Of a DNA stretch of 64,000 nucleotides, positions 33,663-42,515 are shown piece by piece. Positions within the stretch are counted from its first letter, which is position 1. Every line of letters starts with the position of its first letter. Source of the stretch: an uncultured Oscillospiraceae bacterium (GTDB taxonomy: Bacteria; Bacillota; Clostridia; Oscillospirales; Oscillospiraceae). The position numbers were made by a program, and so were the translations under genes. The stretch covers positions 1 to 64,000 of the forward strand of contig CAKTKU010000002.1 in the NCBI GenBank assembly GCA_934572335.1. Direction: 5' to 3'. Under the pieces are notes generated by a model. It made no database searches, was not told where the DNA came from, and saw nothing but the letters and a program-made list of their open reading frames with translations.

Positions 33663-34989
33663 AACGACACTGAAGGTATTCTTGAGCTGCTCCGCCGTGG
33701 CGGCGGTCACGGCGCTGGTGCTGCTGGTGCTGAATCTTTGCGGGGTCATGTACATCGCGAACGACAGCGGCAAGACCGCGGCGCTGGCGCACCAGAGCAT
33801 ACTGGACGGTATATCCGCCGCGTATGACAGCGGCGGTGCGGGCGCGGCGGACGCCGTCGCGCTGCCGGAGGGGTGCTGGTGCATCCTCGTGGACGGCGCA
33901 GGCGATGTGATATGGTCGCACGACCGCCCCGCGGACATTCCAACGCACTATACGCTCAGCGACATCGCGGTGCTCTCGCGCTGGTTTCTGAGCGACTACC
34001 CCGTCTATACGCGCACGCACGGCGCGGGGCTTTTCATCCTCGGTCAGCCGAAAAACGCCGTGGGGAAATATTTCATCACGCTCTCCACGGACTGGTTTTC
34101 CTCACTCGGCGGGCGCATCGCGCTGGTGCTCGCGCTTGACGCCGCACTGGCGCTGGCGCTCGCGCTCGTGATAGGGTCGAATCTCTACAAAAATCTCAAG
34201 CGCGTGACTGCCGGGATAGAGGCGCTCAGCCGCGAGGAGAGCGTGCACGTCGCCGAGCGCGGGATGTTCCGCGACACCTGCCGCCAGCTCAACCGCAGCG
34301 CGGAGGCGCTGGCGCGCAAAAACGCGGCGCTGGCCGAGCGTGACCGGGCGCGGCGCAACTGGGTCAACGGCATATCGCACGATGTGCGCACGCCGCTTGC
34401 CGTCATCATGGGCAACGCCGAGGCGATAGGCCGCGGGGCGGACACGCCGCCGGACACGCGCGAGCGCGCGGACAAAATCGTGGCGCAGAGCGCGAAGATC
34501 GGGCGGCTCATCGACGATCTCGACCTGATGTCGTCGCTGGAAAACGATATGCAGTCCCGCCGCCGCGAGCGCGTGCGGCTGTGCCCTATCCTGCGCGAGG
34601 TCATGACAGACGTGATAAACAGCGGGCTCCCGGACGGCTTCACCGTGGACGCGGAGCTTCGCGATGAGGGCGCGGAAATACTCTGCGACAGGGCGCTCAT
34701 TGAGCGCGCGGTGTTCAACCTCATCTCCAACGCCGTGCGCCACAACACCCCGCCCTGCGCCGTGCACTTGAGCGAATACGCCGATGGCGGGTATGTCCGC
34801 GTCGTCGTGCGCGACAACGGGCAGGGCGCGCCGCAGGAGGTGCTGGACAGCATCGCCTTCATCCCGGACGCGGCGCACGGGCTTGGGCTGCCGATGGCGT
34901 ACCGCATCGCCGCCGCGCACGGCGGACAGCTCAACGCGCGAAACGACCACGGGCTCGTTGTGACGATGATGCTCCCGCTGGCAGAGTGA
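33655..34989 (+). CDS. Sensor histidine kinase
   Basis: 444 residues. Two membrane helices (about 10-32 and 156-178) flank an extracytoplasmic sensor of about 120 residues. Then a linker, the HisKA box 'WVNGISHDVRTPLAVIMGN' with phospho-His about 242, N-box 'FNLISNAVRHN', G1 'DNGQGAP' and G2 'HGLGLPMAYRIAAAHGG'. The G1 box has G where many kinases have G-x-G-I. Lantibiotic-sensing kinases of the NisK/CprK type share this layout. Stop is 16 bp from a convergent lipoprotein gene. Confidence 0.93.
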   Translation: MNKTTLKVFLSCSAVAAVTALVLLVLNLCGVMYIANDSGKTAALAHQSILDGISAAYDSGGAGAADAVALPEGCWCILVDGAGDVIWSHDRPADIPTHYTLSDIAVLSRWFLSDYPVYTRTHGAGLFILGQPKNAVGKYFITLSTDWFSSLGGRIALVLALDAALALALALVIGSNLYKNLKRVTAGIEALSREESVHVAERGMFRDTCRQLNRSAEALARKNAALAERDRARRNWVNGISHDVRTPLAVIMGNAEAIGRGADTPPDTRERADKIVAQSAKIGRLIDDLDLMSSLENDMQSRRRERVRLCPILREVMTDVINSGLPDGFTVDAELRDEGAEILCDRALIERAVFNLISNAVRHNTPPCAVHLSEYADGGYVRVVVRDNGQGAPQEVLDSIAFIPDAAHGLGLPMAYRIAAAHGGQLNARNDHGLVVTMMLPLAE

Positions 34990-35005
34990 GGCACTTCCGC
35001 CCGTG

Positions 35006-36226
35006 TTACTCCCCTGCCGATTTCCGCAGGTCCACGTTCACAGACACATTATATTCCCCCGTATCAAAGGACAGCATATCCATCGGCGACTCGTGAACGC
35101 CGGGAATGGTGCCGATGACCGCAAGCCGTGCGGGGAGCGTGAGCGCCGGGACAAGGAGATAGCACTCCCCGTCCGGCACGCGGATATAGCCGACGCAGAG
35201 CGCGTCTATATCAACGCTCACGGATAATATCTCCGCGCCGGTCGCATCCCACCATGCTTTTTCGGAGGCATAATTGGGGATGAGAGTGTCATAGCGCCAG
35301 GCGCGCATGGTCTCCTCCGCGAGCGCGCTCGCCTCGTCCCATGTTATCAGCTCTGCCTGCTCCACGGTCTCAACTACCTCCATGGGCGAGGCATAATAGA
35401 GGTCAATGAGCGCGCCGCCGTTCGCCATGTGGAGCGTCAGGCTCTCCATTTCAAGTGTCTCCTCCTCGCTCAGTGTCTGCCAGTTGACGGGATAGCCCTC
35501 ATACACGGGCTGTCCCGTCAGCTCTATCTGCCAGCCGCTGCCGCTCGTGGAGCTTTCCACGCTCTTCGCCGTGAAGCGCCACTCGCCAAACCCCATGTCG
35601 GCCGCGAGCTGTGCCGCCCGATCGACCGCGGCGGCAAGCTCCGCCTCGTCCGCCGGGGCGGAGGCGAAAAGCCCGGTGTACATTTCCTCCGCGGACGCTC
35701 CGTCCTGCGGCAGCACAAAGATGGAAATGCTGTGATTCTGATCAATGCTGCTCGCCCACAGCTCATATGTCACGCCGCCGACAGAGGCGACAGCGCGCAG
35801 ATTGCCGTATGGAACATCGCCGCCATACGGCGTGTCCGCGGGATCAGGGAAAACATAGTGCTCCTGCGGCCAGAACTGCCACAGGCACGGCATGGGCGTG
35901 GTCTCCCCGCTTGATTCCGGGGAAAATTCATAAATCTCCGCATCGCCGAACACCACCTCCGCCGCGGCGCGCGCCATATCCGGCGTGACGCTCCGCGCCC
36001 GCACGCGGAGCACGGGCATGGTCTGCGGCACGGCATCCGGCGCGTCGTCATGGACGTGCACCTCAATAGCTCCGTCATCTGTTGTGAAGTCCATATTCAC
36101 CGGCTCCGCCGGTACGGCGGCGGTCTCCGCGGCGGCAGTCGCCGGCGTGTCCGCCGCCGCACTGCCGCAGGCGCAGAGGGCAGTCAGCGCCGCGCAGCAG
36201 AGCAAAACTGCAATATACCTTTTCAT
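35006..36226 (-). CDS. Lipoprotein, DUF6034-like
   Basis: 406 residues. Lipobox 'LCAC' (Cys about 20), low-complexity Ala/Thr linker, then a large acidic extracytoplasmic domain rich in Trp and Tyr, with 'MPCLWQFWPQEHYVF' and 'LVPALTLPARLAVIGTIPG'. It resembles clostridial lipoproteins annotated DUF6034; that assignment is from memory and tentative. No enzymatic motif. It lies convergent with the two-component system and next to, but not in, its operon; a sensory or wall-associated role is possible. Confidence 0.8.
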   Translation of the reverse strand: MKRYIAVLLCCAALTALCACGSAAADTPATAAAETAAVPAEPVNMDFTTDDGAIEVHVHDDAPDAVPQTMPVLRVRARSVTPDMARAAAEVVFGDAEIYEFSPESSGETTPMPCLWQFWPQEHYVFPDPADTPYGGDVPYGNLRAVASVGGVTYELWASSIDQNHSISIFVLPQDGASAEEMYTGLFASAPADEAELAAAVDRAAQLAADMGFGEWRFTAKSVESSTSGSGWQIELTGQPVYEGYPVNWQTLSEEETLEMESLTLHMANGGALIDLYYASPMEVVETVEQAELITWDEASALAEETMRAWRYDTLIPNYASEKAWWDATGAEILSVSVDIDALCVGYIRVPDGECYLLVPALTLPARLAVIGTIPGVHESPMDMLSFDTGEYNVSVNVDLRKSAGE

Positions 36227-36329
36227 ACTGATCTCCTTTCGGATATATTATCGGGGGATATGTTTTTATAGACGTGAGTCATGGGAAAAAGTTCATGTGA
36301 AATATAATTTTGGATTGCTCCACGCAAAA

Positions 36330-36369
36330 AACAGAGGAGGGTCGGATTTCTCCGATTCCTCCTCTGTTC
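36330..36369 (-). terminator. Terminator of the AraC-ABC operon
   Basis: Interrupted stem (11 bp AACAGAGGAGG and complement, plus 5 bp TCGGA/TCCGA) around a TTTC loop. On the minus strand it is followed by TTTTTTGCG. Confidence 0.88.
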
Positions 36370-36389
36370 TAATATAACCGTATACTGCT

Positions 36390-38150
36390 TTACTCCGCGT
36401 TCTCCGCGATGTGCCAGCCCTCCGCCGCCTCGCGTATCTCGGTGAAGCGCTTATAGAGTCCATCCTGCGCAATGAGCGAAGCGTGCGTGCCGCGCTCAGC
36501 AATGCGCCCGTCGTCCACCACGAGTATCTGGTCGGCGTTCTGGATGGTCGCCAGACGGTGGGCAATGGTGATGATGGTTTTGCCGCGCGTCAGCTCGGAG
36601 ATCGCCTGCTGGATAAGGTGCTCATTCTCCGGGTCGATGCTGGCGGTCGCCTCGTCGAGGATGATGATGGGCGCGTTCTTCAAGATGGCGCGGGCGATGG
36701 ATATGCGCTGCTTTTCGCCGCCGGAGAGCTTGCCGCCGCCCTCGCCCACCGCGGTGTCATAGCCGTCGGGCAGCGCCATGATGAAGTCATGGCAGCGCGC
36801 CCGCTTCGCCGCGGCGATCATCTCCTCCTCGGTCGCGTCGGGCTTGCCGAAGAGGATGTTGGCGCGGACGGTATCATTGAAGAGATAGACGTTCTGGAAC
36901 ACCATAGAGATGTTGGAGAGAAGGCTGTCGCAGGTGAACTCGCGCAGGTCGTGACCGCCGACGGATATACTGCCGGACTGCGGGTCATAAAAGCGCGCGA
37001 GGAGGCTGCATATCGTCGTCTTTCCTGAGCCGGAGGGACCGACGATTGCCGTGGAGGTCTTTTCCGGGATGGTGAAGCTGACATTATGAAGCACCTGCCG
37101 GGAATCGTACCCGAAGGAGACGTCCTTGAACTCAATATCATAATGCTCAAGCGGGATGTTCCGACCGTCGGCGTCGATGAAGTTCTCGCTGCGCAGTGCG
37201 TCCAGCTGATCCATCGCGTCGTCAATGACGCCGAGGACATGGGCGCTGTCGCTTATCGGCTCAAGGCTGGCAAAAATGCTGAACGAGAAGAACACGAACA
37301 TGAGCATGAAGGAAAAGCTCATCTCGCCGCGCAGGCATTGCAGCGCCGCCGCGAGCGCGAGGCCCACACTGCCGCACTTGAGCGCGAGCAGATGCCACGC
37401 GTTGCCGGGGACATAGCCCCACTCGATTTTCAGGTGTATGTTTTTGCTGTCGCGGACTGCCGCCGTGACGGAGTCCATGGCCGCGCCGCCCTTGCCGAAG
37501 GACTTGACCACTGCGAGACCGCGGGCGTACTCAAGCACGGCGCCGGTCATGTCGCGGTTCGCCTGTGCCTCAACGGGTGCGTTGACGCGGCTGTAGTGCG
37601 AGATGACGAGCATGAAGCACAGCGACAGCGCCGCGGCGGCAAGCGCGATGAGCGCCGTGACGGGGCTGCACACCGCAAGCCCAATGAAAATGACAAGGAA
37701 ATTGAGATACCCGCCGACAAAATTGTCGATCATGCGGATGCCCATATTCTCAAGCGTGGAGAGCCCGGTGGTGATGGAATTGAGGATGTTGCCGGTGCTC
37801 ACCTGCTGGAAGTACCCCAGCGAGACGCGCTTGAGCGCGTCGCCGATGGCGAGACGGTCGCGCGCGGTGAGCTGATAGCTTATCGGCTCCTGCAAGCGTG
37901 CACGCAGATAGTCAAAGAGGAAGCGCAGCAGCACGAGCGCAAGCTGGACGACGATGACCTTCCATATCCACGAAGCGTCGAACGCCGCGCCGCTCCACCG
38001 GCACTCGATGAGCTGACCCACGGTGTACGCCGCCAGCGCCAGCGGCAGGGCGGCAAAGATGTGCGAGAAGAAGGTCATGACAAAGCCGAGATACAGCTTG
38101 CCTTTGAACTCTCCGCACCAGTCGATAATGCGTTTGACCGTTTTGAACAT
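36390..38150 (-). CDS. ABC exporter-type half-transporter (second)
   Basis: 586 residues: six-helix membrane domain to about residue 310, then an ATPase with Walker A 'GPSGSGKTT', signature 'LSGGEKQRISIARAIL' and Walker B 'IIILDEATASIDPENE'. Complete catalytic Glu and H-loop ('IAHRLATI'). Pairs with the half-transporter encoded just upstream (3-bp gap). Such AraC-regulated pairs include YbtPQ/IrtAB, which despite the exporter fold move siderophores inward; import versus export here is undecided. Confidence 0.93.
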   Translation of the reverse strand: MFKTVKRIIDWCGEFKGKLYLGFVMTFFSHIFAALPLALAAYTVGQLIECRWSGAAFDASWIWKVIVVQLALVLLRFLFDYLRARLQEPISYQLTARDRLAIGDALKRVSLGYFQQVSTGNILNSITTGLSTLENMGIRMIDNFVGGYLNFLVIFIGLAVCSPVTALIALAAAALSLCFMLVISHYSRVNAPVEAQANRDMTGAVLEYARGLAVVKSFGKGGAAMDSVTAAVRDSKNIHLKIEWGYVPGNAWHLLALKCGSVGLALAAALQCLRGEMSFSFMLMFVFFSFSIFASLEPISDSAHVLGVIDDAMDQLDALRSENFIDADGRNIPLEHYDIEFKDVSFGYDSRQVLHNVSFTIPEKTSTAIVGPSGSGKTTICSLLARFYDPQSGSISVGGHDLREFTCDSLLSNISMVFQNVYLFNDTVRANILFGKPDATEEEMIAAAKRARCHDFIMALPDGYDTAVGEGGGKLSGGEKQRISIARAILKNAPIIILDEATASIDPENEHLIQQAISELTRGKTIITIAHRLATIQNADQILVVDDGRIAERGTHASLIAQDGLYKRFTEIREAAEGWHIAENAE

Positions 38151-38153
38151 TGC

Positions 38154-39926
38154 TCACGCCTCCTTCACTGCGGACGATACCGCCCAGTTCTTCGCGCCGA
38201 TATGCGTCTGCCACATCTCCCGGTACAGCGGGCATTTTTCCAACAGCTCCTCCTGCCGCCCCTCGGCGGCGATCGTGCCGTTTTTCAAAACGACGATATT
38301 GTCCGCATTTTTTATGGTGGAGAGGCGGTGGGCGATGACGAGCAGGGTCTTGCCCTTTGTGAGCGCGGCGATGCTGCGCTGGATCTTGTCCTCATTCTCC
38401 GGGTCGGTGAACGCCGTCGCCTCGTCGAGAATGACGATGGGCGCATTCTTGAGCATCATGCGCGCAATGGCAATGCGCTGCTTTTCGCCGCCGGAAAGGC
38501 GCTTTCCGGCCTCCCCGGCGGGGGTGTCGTACCCCTGCGGGAGCTTTGAAATGAACTCCTCGCACTGCGCCGCGCGTGCCGCCGCTTTGACTTCCTCATC
38601 CGTCGCGGCGGGGTTGCCGAGGCGGATATTCTCCAGAAGCGAGCAGCGGAAGAGAAAGTTATCCTGCGTGACAAAGCTGACATACTCCGAAAGCTGCTCC
38701 AGCGGCATATCCCTGATATTCACGCCGCCGACGGTTATCTCCCCCGCCGTGACATCCCAGAAGCGGGCGATGAGCTTCGCCACGGTGGACTTGCCGCCGC
38801 CGGACGGACCGACAAGCGCGGTGAAGCTGCCCTCAGGGAGAGTGATGTCTATGCCGTGCAGCACCTCGTCCTTCTCGTCCCCCGTGTAGGAAAAGTGAAC
38901 GCCGCGGAGCTCCACATCCGTGTGCTCCACCGCCGCGCGCTCCGCCGGTTCCGGCAGGGCGGGCATTTCAAGGAACTCCTCCAGGCTCTCCACGGTGAAC
39001 TTCACCTGGCGCATATTCTCGGAAAAAACCTCAAGCTTGGCGAGCGACCCGACCATGGAGATGGACAGCATCATGGCGAGCGCCGCCTGCGCGGGCGTGA
39101 TGACGCCGCCGTTTGCCAGCGCGAGCGCCGCGGGCAGCGTGCCGATGAGCGTGGAGGGGAAGAGCGCGAAGCTGAGCTTCATGGTGACGAACGTGCTCGT
39201 CAGCCACTTGACGACAAAGGTGCGGAAGCTTGTGATCGCCCCGGCGTACTTTTCATAGCTTACGCCCGCGCGCCCGAATGCCTTGATGACCTCGATGCCC
39301 TCGATATACTCGACAATGGCGGAGTTCATTTCATTGCTGGATCGGTCATATTTCGCGAAGCTGTCGCCGCTGATCTTGAACGTCAGCCCCATGCACAAAA
39401 ACGACAGCGGGAACGTCACGAGCGAGGCGAGCGCGAGCCGCCAGTCGATGCACAAAAGCGCGGCGATGCTTATCACCGGCAGCACGATATGCCCCGCGCC
39501 CTCGGGGATCATGTGCGCAAGCGGCGGCTCGATATTTTCTATCTTGTCGACCATCATGTTCTTTATCTCGCCGATGGAGTGGTTCTCCACATCGCCCAGC
39601 GGCGCGCGGAGAAAGCGGTCGGCAAGGCGAAGGCGCAGACCTTCAAGCACGGAATACGCCATGGCGTGGGATATGCCGGTGGAAAGGCTGAAAATAAGTA
39701 TCTTCACAGCGTACCCCGCGAGGGCGAGCGCGCACCATTTTATAACGGCGGCGGTCGTCGCCGTCCCCGCGGCGAAAAGGCAGATCATCCGATACATGCA
39801 GTAAAACGGCGCAAGCCCCAGCACGACGCTCACGACCGACAGCACGACCGACCACGCCAGCCGCTTTTTCTCCCCCTGCGCGTAGGCGAACAGGGCGTTC
39901 ATCCAGCTCTTTTTTTCACTTTTCAT
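38154..39926 (-). CDS. ABC exporter-type half-transporter (first)
   Basis: 590 residues: six helices, then ATPase with Walker A 'GPSGGGKST', signature 'LSGGEKQRIAIARMML', Walker B 'IVILDEATAFTDPENE' and 'IAHRLSTI'. The 'AFTDPENE' D-loop and paired arrangement match the YbtQ/IrtB-like class. Overlaps the araC-type gene by 11 bp, so all three genes form one operon. Confidence 0.93.
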   Translation of the reverse strand: MKSEKKSWMNALFAYAQGEKKRLAWSVVLSVVSVVLGLAPFYCMYRMICLFAAGTATTAAVIKWCALALAGYAVKILIFSLSTGISHAMAYSVLEGLRLRLADRFLRAPLGDVENHSIGEIKNMMVDKIENIEPPLAHMIPEGAGHIVLPVISIAALLCIDWRLALASLVTFPLSFLCMGLTFKISGDSFAKYDRSSNEMNSAIVEYIEGIEVIKAFGRAGVSYEKYAGAITSFRTFVVKWLTSTFVTMKLSFALFPSTLIGTLPAALALANGGVITPAQAALAMMLSISMVGSLAKLEVFSENMRQVKFTVESLEEFLEMPALPEPAERAAVEHTDVELRGVHFSYTGDEKDEVLHGIDITLPEGSFTALVGPSGGGKSTVAKLIARFWDVTAGEITVGGVNIRDMPLEQLSEYVSFVTQDNFLFRCSLLENIRLGNPAATDEEVKAAARAAQCEEFISKLPQGYDTPAGEAGKRLSGGEKQRIAIARMMLKNAPIVILDEATAFTDPENEDKIQRSIAALTKGKTLLVIAHRLSTIKNADNIVVLKNGTIAAEGRQEELLEKCPLYREMWQTHIGAKNWAVSSAVKEA

Positions 39927-40887
39927 AGCTTATTCCTCTTTCCTTGCGATACTCCGTGGGAGTGAGCTTCATTATTCTTTTGAAAGCCTCCGTGAACTTC
40001 CCGGCGTTGTCGTAGCCGACCTTGCCGCCGATCTCCGCAATGCCCAGCTCGCGTCGGTTGATGAGCAGCTCCGCCGCCATATTCATGCGGTAGTCCGTCA
40101 GCCACGCACCGATGGCGGAGCCGTAGACCGAGCGGAAGCAGTTTTTCATCTGCGTCATGGGTATGTCAAACCGGCGGGACAGTTCCTCCTGCGTGAAATT
40201 CTCCGCGATATGCCCTGTGAGAAAATCGTGGATGGCCTTGACCTTCTCCACCTGCGTTTTATAAAAGTAGGGCGGGGCGGTCTCGTCCGCGGGGATGGTG
40301 ACAGCGTCGAGATACAGCAAGAGTTCAAGCACCTTGACTTTGAAATACGGGATGCGTATCTTCTCCGGGACGCGGTACAGCTCGCCGAAGATATGCTCCA
40401 TCATCGCCGCGCTGTGCACCACGCGCGGGTACTCCCCCAGCTGCCAGCGCGCGATTATCCGCTCCGGCGTCACGGGGAAGTCCTTCACCTCCTGCGGCAG
40501 TGTGGCCGCGGCGACGTCGCGGTCGAACGCGACGGTCAGCCCATGGTAATGGTGCGAGGGGAAGATGAACGTGCCGGTGTGCTGCATTCTGAGGTCGAGC
40601 TTCATGTCCCCCGCCTCGGTATAGGCGAGCATATTGTCCCCCGGGGAATACTCCATCCGCCCCTCGCGGCAGTGGTCAATGGCAAAAAGCCGCCGGTCCG
40701 CCACATAGCTGCTTTGAAAGCTGCCCATGTGGAAGTCATTGAATGTGAGCATCACGCCGGGAAACACCTCGTAGACGGTCATCGTGCCGTCGCCGGTGTC
40801 GTTGCGGAACTGCCACACGGCGCAGCCGTCGCTCTGCGCCAGCAGCACCACGCCCTGTTTTTCAAACTGATCCGTACCCATAAACAC
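39916..40887 (-). CDS. AraC-family regulator of the ABC pair
   Basis: 323 residues. The N-terminal two thirds are a sensor domain of the YbtA-like type; the C-terminal about 100 residues hold two helix-turn-helix motifs: 'FTQEELSRRFDIPMTQMKNC' and 'GIAEIGGKVGYDNAGKFTEA', ending 'RIMKLTPTEYRKE'. It probably activates its own operon in response to a bound small molecule such as a siderophore. A 12-bp palindrome overlaps the promoter upstream. Confidence 0.92.
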   Translation of the reverse strand: MFMGTDQFEKQGVVLLAQSDGCAVWQFRNDTGDGTMTVYEVFPGVMLTFNDFHMGSFQSSYVADRRLFAIDHCREGRMEYSPGDNMLAYTEAGDMKLDLRMQHTGTFIFPSHHYHGLTVAFDRDVAAATLPQEVKDFPVTPERIIARWQLGEYPRVVHSAAMMEHIFGELYRVPEKIRIPYFKVKVLELLLYLDAVTIPADETAPPYFYKTQVEKVKAIHDFLTGHIAENFTQEELSRRFDIPMTQMKNCFRSVYGSAIGAWLTDYRMNMAAELLINRRELGIAEIGGKVGYDNAGKFTEAFKRIMKLTPTEYRKERGISYEK

Positions 40888-40925
40888 CCGCTCCTCTACT
40901 CTCGCGTCGGTTAATCATGTCTAAC

Positions 40926-40939
40926 TACTACGTAGTATA
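40926..40939 (-). promoter_or_regulatory. Probable -10 and overlapping palindrome of the AraC operon
   Basis: Palindrome TACTACGTAGTA (40926-40937) overlaps a minus-strand TATACT -10 box (40934-40939); only a weak -35 (AAGACA) is placed correctly, fitting an activator-dependent or repressible promoter. The adjacent TCTAACTAC (40920-40928) recurs in the palindrome ahead of the ZIP gene at 44090-44098. Confidence 0.5.
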
Positions 40940-41046
40940 GCATACATTTTTCGCTTTGTCTTTACCGAAAAGACGGTTTTATACCGTGCGGACGGGATAT
41001 TGAATACAATCATTGTTCAAGCGTGCAGATTTCCGTGTTAAATCAC

Positions 41047-41075
41047 TTGAACTATGAAGAAAATGGTGCTACAAT
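41047..41075 (+). promoter_or_regulatory. Promoter of the ATC-hydrolase gene cluster
   Basis: TTGAAC (41047-41052), 17-bp spacer, TACAAT (41070-41075). An inverted repeat GGTTA-N8-TAACC (41078-41095) lies in the expected start region and could be an operator. Confidence 0.75.
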
Positions 41076-41108
41076 GCGGTTAGATAAAGTTAACCGAGGT
41101 GGAGCGAT

Positions 41109-41606
41109 ATGAACGAAAAAATAACGCTCTCCGGCGTGCCGGAGACGATAGCCGTGCGCGAAAAGCTGCTGCCGGAGGACGGCGCGATCTCGCAGCTGGG
41201 CATGTCCGCAATGGACGACTGGGGCAGCGCCGTCGCGGAGACGGACGCGCCGGTGCTCATAATCATCGAGGGGCTGACGATGTACCTGACGGAGGCGGAC
41301 GTGCAGCGCATCTTCGCCGTCATCGCCGGGCGCTTTCCCGCCGCGACGGTGTTTGTCGAGACGATGAATCCCATGGTCGTCCGCCGCTTCAAGGAGAAGT
41401 CCATCGAGGGCAGCAATGCGAAGTTCACATGGGGCGTCAAGGACGGCGCGGCGCTGGCGGCGCTGCTGCCGGACTTTGCGCTCATTGAGGAGCACAGTCT
41501 GACCGAGGGCATGGCGGTGTTCGTGCCGGTATACAAGGTGCTGGACAAGCTGGGCTTTGTGCGCAATATCTCCAACAAGATCATCGTGCTGAAGCACGGC
41601 GCATGA
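41109..41606 (+). CDS. N-truncated LCMT/PPM-type methyltransferase-like protein
   Basis: 165 residues with GAGGTGGAG ahead of ATG 41109. The sequence matches only the second half of leucine-carboxyl-methyltransferase-like SAM enzymes: 'LSGVPETIAVREKLLPED' corresponds to the strand after motif I, 'APVLIIIEGLTMYLTEADV' to the conserved EG-MYL motif. The first about 100 residues, with the SAM-binding glycine loop, are absent. The promoter sits right ahead, so the short form is transcribed. It may be a decayed gene or a non-catalytic domain protein. Confidence 0.65.
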   Translation: MNEKITLSGVPETIAVREKLLPEDGAISQLGMSAMDDWGSAVAETDAPVLIIIEGLTMYLTEADVQRIFAVIAGRFPAATVFVETMNPMVVRRFKEKSIEGSNAKFTWGVKDGAALAALLPDFALIEEHSLTEGMAVFVPVYKVLDKLGFVRNISNKIIVLKHGA

Positions 41607-41650
41607 AATATAAGGAGGTTCGGGCGGCGCACGCCTGAAGAGCAGGGGAA

Positions 41651-42253
41651 ATGAAAGAGAGCTATATCGCAAAGGATTTCAGAAAGGCCGCCGCGCAGTG
41701 CTTTCCGGAGAAGGCGGACGCGCTGTGCGCCGCGTTTGACGCGCGGCTGAACGAGCTGCGCGCGGAATACGCCGATGCGTCCGACGCGCTCAGGCAGCAC
41801 CTTGAATCGCAGATAATGCCGGGCATCGCGGCATACGAGACCTTGCAGAGCGTCATGCCGAAGGATGAGGCGCTGGGGACGGTGCACGGCTATGTGGAGG
41901 CGCTGTCGCGGCAGTATCACAAATACTTCGTGGCGCTGCTGCGCCTTCCGGGGCTGTACCGCGTGCTGCCGGGCTTCGCCGCCAAGGCGACGCGCAAAAA
42001 CTTCGGCACGGCAGCGGGCTTTGCCGCGACAGAGCTCCGGACGGACAAGGACGTGTGGCGCGTCGACATGACAAAATGCCCCTATCACGACGCCTGTGTG
42101 AAGCACGGCTGCCCGGAGCTCTGCCCGTGCTTCTGCGACAGCGACGATGTGAGCTACAGCGACCTGCACCCCAAGCTCGTGTGGCACAGGGAGACGACGC
42201 TCGGCCGCGGCGGGAACTGCTGCGACTTCTGTTTGAAGATCGCGGGGAAATAA
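41651..42253 (+). CDS. L-2-amino-thiazoline-4-carboxylate hydrolase family protein (1)
   Basis: 200 residues, soluble and helical in the N-terminal two thirds. The C-terminal part is Cys-rich: 'MTKCPYHDACVKHGCPELCP' followed by 'CFCDSDDVSY' and 'RGGNCCDFCLK'. This CP...FC-D...GG-CDF layout is that of the ATC hydrolase family (PF14196), named for a Pseudomonas enzyme in cysteine formation from thiazolines; most clostridial members are uncharacterised. Cysteines could bind a metal or serve in catalysis. Lies in a row of same-strand genes with 20-45 bp gaps; a paralogue is at 43407. Confidence 0.8.
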   Translation: MKESYIAKDFRKAAAQCFPEKADALCAAFDARLNELRAEYADASDALRQHLESQIMPGIAAYETLQSVMPKDEALGTVHGYVEALSRQYHKYFVALLRLPGLYRVLPGFAAKATRKNFGTAAGFAATELRTDKDVWRVDMTKCPYHDACVKHGCPELCPCFCDSDDVSYSDLHPKLVWHRETTLGRGGNCCDFCLKIAGK

Positions 42254-42274
42254 GAATTTTCGGAGGACTGTGCA

Positions 42275-42496
42275 GTGTTCTGGGACAATGTCGCGTGGGT
42301 GTATGACATCTTCGCAAACGTCATCAACAGGAAGGCGAACCGCGCGCTGTGCGCCGCAGTGGCGGCGCTGATACGCCCGGAGGACGAGGTTCTTGAATGC
42401 GCCTGCGGCACGGGGCTGCTCTCCGGCGTTATCGCCGGGCGGTGCAGAAGCCTCATCGCGACGGACTTTTCCGAAAACATGCTCAGGCGGGCGTAA
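42275..42496 (+). CDS. C-truncated class I SAM methyltransferase fragment
   Basis: 73 residues. 'MFWDNVAWVYDIFANVINRK' and motif I 'EVLECACGTGLLS' followed by 'LIATDFSENMLRRA' are the start of an intact UbiE-like methyltransferase (about 200 residues), but the frame stops immediately after motif II. The next gene begins 20 bp on. It is probably a decayed gene, since the fold cannot be completed; the truncated methyltransferase at 41109 is a different subfamily, so they are not halves of one gene. Confidence 0.7.
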   Translation: MFWDNVAWVYDIFANVINRKANRALCAAVAALIRPEDEVLECACGTGLLSGVIAGRCRSLIATDFSENMLRRA

Positions 42497-42515
42497 GATA
42501 TGGGAGGCAATAATA

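Noticed and set aside
37086..38549. 487-codon plus-strand frame over the ABC half-transporters
   Set aside because: Antisense to two intact transporter genes in one operon; charged, repetitive translation.
42393..42515. Upstream extension of the alpha/beta hydrolase frame
   Set aside because: It overlaps the methyltransferase fragment in another frame; ATG 42516 with GGGAGG upstream is the better start.
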